Assembly: GCA_024180945.1 (NCBI GenBank)
Contig: JAKSGN010000002.1
Coordinates: forward strand, 1,860,001 to 1,924,000
Source: Macrophomina tecta
Taxonomy: Eukaryota; Ascomycota; Dothideomycetes; Botryosphaeriales; Botryosphaeriaceae
Direction: 5' to 3'
DNA length: 64,000 bases
The notes below the pieces were generated by a model. It was not told where the DNA came from, did not search any database, and was given only the letters and a program-made list of their open reading frames with translations. Position numbers and translations under genes: made by a program. Positions 57,301-64,000 of this stretch are shown here, one piece after another (within the stretch, counting starts at the first letter, position 1; each line of letters begins with the position of its first letter).

Positions 57301-60300
57301 GGGCACAGAGACCGTCAAACTCTCGACTGAGGTGCAGGCCAAGGCCGAGCCAGAGAAGACCAAGTCTTCGGATATTAAACCCCCGGTCATTGAGAACCCT
57401 GATGGTGTGATTCACTATCTACTCTGCGAGCTTCTTACCTACAAGGACGTAGATGACAAAGAGCCAACCTCTACACCTACAGAACAGTCAAAGGAAGCCC
57501 CTTCAACTACTGATGTAGAAATGACGGACAGCACAGATCGTGCCACTCCTGGAACTCCCGGCAGTTCTACATCTACTTCTGCAGCTGCCCCCGAGCAGAA
57601 AAAGACCGAGAAGCCAACCTTCAAGGCGGATCAAAACCCAATCTTCATCTACCGGTGCTTCATCCTACAGTGTCTCACTGAGCTGCTTTCATGCTACAAT
57701 AAGACCAAGGTCGAGTTTGTCACATTCTCCCGCCAGGCTGACCCGCAAGCGATGACTCCATCGAAGCCTCGTTCGACTGTTCTCAGGTATATGCTCGAAA
57801 GCCTTCTCCCAGTCGGCACATTGGCGCATGCGGAAGACATCAGCTTTAAGAAGAAGTGTGCGACATCAAATTGGGCAATATCTGTTATTGTTGCATTATG
57901 CCAGAAGACTGGTGAGCGCCGCTCTCCCAAAGGCCGGGACGTCAAGGAGGAAGATGAACCCGAATTGTTGTTCGTCCGCAAATTTGTCCTTGAGCATGCG
58001 TTGAGAGCATTCAAGGATGCGAACACCTCTTCCGAGCCGCTAGACATGAGGTATTCCCGCTTGCTGAACCTCGGTGACCTCTTCTACCGAATGCTCTACG
58101 GTAAGCCTACGAACAGCTCCAGCAGCTTTCCCGTCGACATGATCGTTGCTTCTCAGAAGCAACTCGCTCGGATCATGTATGAGAAAAACTTCATCACCAC
58201 TTTGACGACAGCCATAGCCGACATTGACCTCAACTTTCCGAATGCCAAGCGTGCTGTGAAGTACATCTTGCGGCCTATCAAGCTTCTGACCCAAACCGCG
58301 ATTGAGTTGAGCGTCAATGCCGAGATCTCTGGTGCTCCTGGTCAAGTCGATGAAGATGAAATCTCCACAGCCTCATCGGTTTCAGACATGGACGAGTTCC
58401 GTGAAGAAACTCCGGATCTCTTCCGAAACTCCACTCTCGCAATGTTTGATCCTAGCAGAGAAGACGAGAGTGAATCAGAGGAGTCTGACGAAGATGATGA
58501 CGAAGACATGTACGGCGACGAGTATGGAGACGAAATGGAATATGAAGAAGAAATGGACCATGATGACGGCGACGTGGTTAGCGACGAAGACGAAGAGATC
58601 GAAGGCATGGGCGATATCGAGGGTCTGCCTGGAGATGTCGGTGATGATGTGGAAATCGTCATTGAGGGCGAAGAAGGCGAGGGTCTGTCTGATGATGACG
58701 ACGACTCGGCGGATATGGACGAGGACGACGATGACGATCCTGAAGACGATGAGGACATTGAGGAGGTCATGGACGACATGGACGAAGTGACAGGCGACGA
58801 CATCAATGGCAGCCTGAACGGTGACGAAGATGATGAATGGGCGAGCGAAGACGACGATGAGGGCGACGACTACGATCAAGACGGCGTTGACGACCACGGC
58901 CCCCCTGGCATTGATAACCTCGTCCGTATACTTGATGGTCAAGGGCCGCCTGGTCTCCTCGAGCATCTCCAAGGCGACATGATGGATATGGAGCATGAAG
59001 GCTACCTAGACGATGATATGCAGGAGGATGAAGGTATTTGTTCTTCAATACAGCTGTGTTTGATTCTTTTCTGGACTGTGCTAACTTCTCGGCAAGACGA
59101 GGAAGACGATGAGGAAGATTATGACGAGGATGACATTGCCTACGAGGCTGGTATTGAAGGTTTGCCGCCACGTGAAGCACAACACTTGTCCGTGCAGCGC
59201 TTACTGAGAGCACTAGATGACGAAGATGGTATGCCTGAGCCCGCATGGGATTGGGGCGCTCCTCCAGAATTCCGTGGACACCATCACCATCACCACCGTG
59301 GTATCCTTGGCGTTAATCCATTTTCTTTTATTCCACCGGCCAGCCTCGACCGCCACCTCGGTAAGTCACGTTGCCAAAGCACGAAATCGGTCCATACTGA
59401 CATGTTTAAGTCCCAGCCTATCGACCTCCCCGTCCTGCCCAGCGTGGGGCTGATGACGGTACCAACCCCCTTCTCCAACGCTCTGGACGTCCCTCGTCTG
59501 GTCCAGGCGTTGCCGGTGGCCGTCGTGGTACCATGAGTGATTGGGTCCACGCCATGGACGGCATGCGGCCTGGACGTCTCCTTGGACCTGGCGGTGACAC
59601 TCCTGTTTCCTTCATTAACAACCTACTGAACATCATGAGCCACGGCTCGGCCACCATTCAGCAGGATGGTATCACTGTTACTGTTGAAGGGATGTTTCCA
59701 GGTGATCCTGGGTTCCCTGGAGGTCCGTTTGATGCCTTTGCACGCCGCGATCGTCGTGGACAAGACAACCCATCCCGGTCGTCTCGTGATGATCCGGCTC
59801 AGGCAGTTTCATTTGTTCCCACCCTTACGACAGTACGCTGGCAAGAGGAGGGCCGCCTTCTCTTTGGTACCCTGGCTTCAGAGAAGTCGCTTCGTCTTGT
59901 TAATGCCATCCTCAAGCTGTTGGTTCCTCCGGCTATCCGGGCCGCCAAGGAAGCTGAGCGTAAGGAACGCGAAGAGCGCGAGGCTCGTGAGAAGGAGCAG
60001 AGGGAGAAAGAGGAGCGTGAGCGGAAGGAACGTGAAGAGAAGGAGGCCAGGGAAAGGGAGCAGAAAGAGAAAGAGGAGCGCGAACGCAAGGAACAGGAAG
60101 AGAGAGAAGCTGAGAGGTTGGCGCAAGAGCAACCCACTGAGACATCAATGGCAGATCAACCGATGGAGGATGTTGAGAGCTCACAACCGGCCATTGAAGA
60201 AGGAGAAAGCACTCAGGGAGAGGGCTCTGATCAGCGCAACCGCGTTGTTGCCAACATTCGTGGGCGCCAAGTCGATATTACGGATCTCGGCATTGACCTG

Positions 60301-63300
60301 GAATACTTAGACGCATTGCCTGAGGACTTGAGAGAAGAAGTCTTGATGACCCAGATCCAGACTCAGCGTGCGGAAGCCCGCACCCAAGGTACTGAGCCGT
60401 CGGATATCAGCCGCGAGTTCCTGGACGCGCTGCCGGAAGACATCCGTGACGAGCTTCTTGAACAAGAAGCAGCCGCTCGTCGCCGCCAAGAGCGTGTAGA
60501 GGAGCGCCGTCGCCAAGGCGGGGGAGCACCGCGCGCTGAAGAGATGGACGTTGCTACTTTATTCGCCTCAATGGATCCAGGTCTTCGTCAGGCTGTCCTC
60601 ATGGAACAAGACGATGAAACTCTTCGCGAGCTGCCTCCGGAGCTTGCAGAGGAGGCTCGCCGCCTTGGTGGTGACCGCCGTCTGAACCACCATATGGCCG
60701 ACATTGGCCGTCTTAACCGCGGTTACCGGCGCCATGACGGCACACAGCCAGAGGAGGAGCAAGCACAAAGGAAGCAGAAGCCTCGCCCCATCGTTCAGAT
60801 GCTCGACAAATCCGGAGTTGCAACTCTTCTACGTCTGATGTTCATTCCTCAGCAGGGAAGCGCCCGCTCAACTCTCAATGGCATTCTCAAGGATGTCTGC
60901 CAAAACCGTCACAATCGCGCTGAAGTTATCAGTATCCTCTTGTCAATCCTCCAGGATGGTTCTGCGGATATCAATGCTGTTGAGCGCAGCTTTGCTCAAC
61001 TCTCTCTCCGTGCCAAGCAACCGCCTGCTCCCCAACCTTCGGGCAACCAGAAGACCCCTCAGTCTCTGAAGCGTTCTCTTACTGGTCCACTCGCCGGTCA
61101 ACAAATGTCAAGCCACGGCGACATGTCGCCAATTATGGTCGTCCAGCAGTGTCTCAGCACACTAGTCTATTTGGTCTACAACAACCCCCACATTTGCTCC
61201 TTCTTCCTTGCAGAGCACGAGACTGCAGTGGGCTTCAAGTCCAAGGCCTACCGCAAGGGGAAGGCGAAAGAGAGCAAAGCCCATAAATACCCATTGAATG
61301 CTCTTCTGAGTCTACTTGATCGAAAACTCATCGTTGAAAGCTCTACAGTCATGGAGCAGCTGGCATCTTTGCTGATGAACATCACCAGCCCCCTGGGCAT
61401 TCTCCTCAAAAAGGACAAGGAAAAGAGCGAGGAGAAGAAGGAGGAGTCTACCGAAGCTGGCTCCTCAACTCACGCACCGGCTGATGGCAACACGACTGAG
61501 GCTGGCGAAGCCCCTGCGGCTACAGAGACAGCTGCAACCGAAGCTGACCCTTCTGCGACAACTTCGTCCGAGAGAAAGGACGAAAAGAAGGCAGGGGAGC
61601 AGTCTGACGATAAGAAGAAGGCACGCGCCCTGATTCCACCTGAAGTTCCGGAGTATAACCTTCGCCTCGTCGTGCACATTTTGGCTGCCCGGGAGTGCAG
61701 CAGCAAGACTTTTCAGAACACGTTGTCCGTCATCAACAACCTCTCGGCTATTCCAGGCGCCAAGGAGACTTTTGGAAAGGAGCTTATCAAGCAAGGCCAG
61801 GACCTGGCACAATCGTGTCTCAACGATTTGAACGAGCTCGTCTCACAGATCACCAAGGCCAAGACAGGCACGGATGTGCAGGGCATGGCTCTTTCGAAGT
61901 TCTCGCCATCTAGCTCAGACCAGACCAAGCTTCTCCGTGTTTTGACAGCTTTAGACTACCTCTTCGATCCCAAGCGCTCAGAAGACAAACCTGCCTCAAC
62001 TGTCCCTGATGGCTTGCCCGCTGAGCAGAAGGCTGATATTCTCACCACCTTGTATGAGAACCCGACTTTCTCGTCTCTGTGGCAGAAGCTCAGTGAATGC
62101 TTGACTGTCATTCGTGAGCGCACCAACATGCTCAGTGTAGCGACAATCCTCTTGCCGCTGATTGAAGTGTTGATGGTTGTGTGCAAGAACACCACACTCA
62201 AGGATACGCCGCTTGGAAAGCTCCATTCGCGGGAGATTGAGATGACGAGTCCCCCGCCGGAGAACCGCATGGAGAGCTTGTTCTTCAAATTCACGGAGGA
62301 GCACCGCAAGATCCTTAATGAACTTGTTCGCCAGAACCCCAAGCTCATGAGCGGGTCTTTCTCAGTTCTCGTGAGGAACTCAAAGGTCCTAGAATTCGAT
62401 AACAAGCGGAACTATTTCACGCGCCGTCTCCATTCGCGCGGTGCCGAAATGCGCCACCCGCATCCCACGCTTCAGCTTTCCGTCCGTCGCGAGCACGTCT
62501 TCTTGGACTCTTTTAAGTCCCTGTATTTCAAGACCGGTGATGAAATGAAGTACGGCAAGCTCAGCATCCGCTTCCACGGCGAAGAGGGTGTTGATGCGGG
62601 TGGTGTCACTCGTGAGTGGTTCCAGGTCCTCGCCCGGCAGATGTTCAACCCCGACTACGCACTGTTTATTCCCGTTGCCTCAGATCGTACGACTTTCCAC
62701 CCCAACCGCCTGAGTGCGATCAACCAAGAGCACCTTCTCTTCTTCAAGTTCATTGGCCGCATCATCGGAAAGGCGCTCTATGAGGGCCGCGTGCTCGACT
62801 GCCATTTCAGCAGAGCAGTCTACAAGCGCATCCTTGGGAAGCCGGTCAGCATCAAGGACATGGAGACTCTTGACTTGGACTACTACAAGTCCCTTCTCTG
62901 GATGCTCGAAAACGATATCACCGACATTATCACCGAGACGTTCTCTGTCGAGTCCGAGGAGTTCGGTGTGACCCAGACAATTGACCTTATTCCCAACGGT
63001 CGCAACATCCCTGTTACCGATGACAATAAGCAGGAGTACGTCCGATTGATGGTCGAGTACAAATTGACCGGCTCTGTGCAGGACCAGCTCACAGAGTTCC
63101 TGAAGGGCTTCCACGACATTGTTCCGGCGGAATTGATCTCCATCTTCAACGAACAAGAGCTTGAACTGCTAATTTCCGGCCTGCCCGAGATTGACGTTGA
63201 CGACTGGAAGAACAACACTGAGTACCACAACTACACAGCAGCTTCGCCTCAGATCCAGTGGTTCTGGCGTGCAGTGCGCTCCTTCGACAAAGAAGAGCGT

Positions 63301-63546
63301 GCCAAGCTGCTCCAATTCGTCACGGGCACTAGCAAGGTTCCGCTCAATGGGTTTAAGGAGCTTGAGGGTATGAACGGCTTCAGTCGCTTCAACATCCACC
63401 GCGACTATGGCAGCAAGGATCGCCTTCCCAGCTCTCACACGTGCTTCAACCAGCTAGACCTGCCTGAGTACGAGAGCTATGAGGCGCTCAGGCAACAGCT
63501 CTACACCGCCATCACCGCCGGCAGTGAGTACTTCGGATTTGCATGA
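51336..63546 (+). CDS. TOM1: Giant HECT E3 ubiquitin ligase, TOM1/HUWE1 type (4013 aa)
   Basis: Four exons, 51336-51383, 51440-59033, 59097-59360 and 59411-63546, with 56-, 63- and 50-bp introns. The start MGRIKKVATSKHDATL is followed after the first intron by SPYIAEFIKETLALPLH, as in TOM1 proteins. The 63-bp intron at 59034-59096 is divisible by three and would not break the frame if retained; its GCTAAC branch site marks it as real. Domains: helical DUF908/DUF913-type solenoid in the N-terminal third, an Asp/Glu-rich stretch at about 2350-2570, a charged Arg/Glu coiled coil at 2815-2872, tandem UBM-like repeats near 2932 and 2971, and the HECT domain from about 3665. The catalytic cysteine is C3980 in SHTCFNQLDLP, 33 residues from the C-terminus. 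It attaches ubiquitin to nuclear proteins; in yeast it affects mRNA export and histone levels. Confidence 0.96.
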
Positions 63547-64000
63547 GCAGGATCAGCTGCTTCTTCTCGTCTTCTGGGATTTTGGTGTTACTCTTTTCCA
63601 TGCGCACATACCAAAAAACACAATGATGTTTATGAGTTGCTGCTGCATTTAAAGGCGCTGGCGATGTTTCCCCCCTTTTTTTTCTTTTTATTGGACGAAG
63701 GGCAAGGGAAGGTTGCAAGGTTTTACTCCCTTCAGAGCGGATAATACCTAGGGATTACGTGGGGTTTTTCCTGATTTTTTTTTTTTTTTTTCTGCTTCTG
63801 CATTTTGGGAGAGTGGATTGCAGCGGAACAGCTGAGTGGCTTCGTTCCATGGGGATTTCGATTCAGACAAAGCGTGATTCATTCGTTGCATCAGTATGAG
63901 AGAGAGCTTAGTATAGTCTCTCTCTCTTTCAGTCTCCAGATTGGGGTGAAAGAGGACCGTGGAGTCCACTGGTCTCAAGATCACGTTCTTCTTCTCCGAA
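63547..64000. other. 3' flank of the HECT ligase gene
   Basis: 454 bp with T-rich tracts near 63675 and 63774-63791. No gene or repeat with support; likely 3' untranslated region and terminator of the ligase gene. Confidence 0.5.

Noticed and set aside
1..64000. Search for CRISPR arrays, transposon terminal repeats and tRNA genes
   Set aside because: No regularly spaced repeats, no inverted or long terminal repeats with transposase, and no cloverleaf with paired A and B boxes were found by eye.

Overview
This window looks like nuclear DNA of a filamentous ascomycete (Pezizomycotina). The evidence is multi-exon genes with short 38-152 bp introns carrying GT..AG ends and CTAAC/CTGAC-type branch sites, a dispersed 5S rRNA gene, fungal-specific families (CorA-like, fungal rhodopsin-domain membrane protein, Zn2Cys6-type protein) and secreted plant-cell-wall enzymes. 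The mix suggests a plant-associated or saprotrophic species, perhaps a dothideomycete, but the class cannot be fixed from the sequence alone. Fourteen genes are supported (13 protein-coding, one 5S rRNA). Gene density is low, with several gaps of 3-7 kb that hold no convincing gene.

Layout. 209-1936 (+) is a six-exon CorA-like membrane protein, tail to tail (31 bp apart) with 1968-4793 (-), a protein kinase with a long C-terminal repeat-like region. 5790-6809 (-) is an alpha/beta hydrolase of the HSL type. 6810-12432 is gene-poor and holds one 5S rRNA gene (9994-10110, -) with its poly-T terminator. 12433-14907 (+) is an 824-residue, largely disordered protein. 19188-22893 (+) is a RasGEF with an N-terminal P-loop GTPase-like domain. 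22894-29737 is a 6.8 kb gap between convergent genes, with one coding-like remnant. 29738-32770 (-) is a cysteine-rich protein with three Zn2Cys6-like modules. 34280-35685 (-) is a Ser/Thr-rich GPI-type wall protein. 36763-37788 (-) is a histidine phosphatase ending in a PCNA-binding-like motif. 41765-43560 (-) is a rhodopsin-domain membrane protein. 45412-46273 (-) is an AA9 polysaccharide monooxygenase and 47124-48440 (-) a GH5_7-type mannanase. 49988-50374 (+) is a BLOC-1 subunit 1/GCN5L1 homologue. 51336-63546 (+) is a 4013-residue HECT ubiquitin ligase of the TOM1/HUWE1 type.

Functional picture. The right third pairs secreted biomass-degrading enzymes (AA9 oxygenase, mannanase, same strand, 850 bp apart) with two housekeeping genes (BLOC-1 subunit, TOM1). 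The middle holds signalling (RasGEF) and a likely nuclear protein. The left end (CorA-like plus divergent kinase) has the look of accessory fungal content. No mobile element, CRISPR array or clear biosynthetic cluster was seen. All exon structures were assembled by eye from splice signals, reading-frame continuity and family expectation; no alignment or RNA evidence was available.
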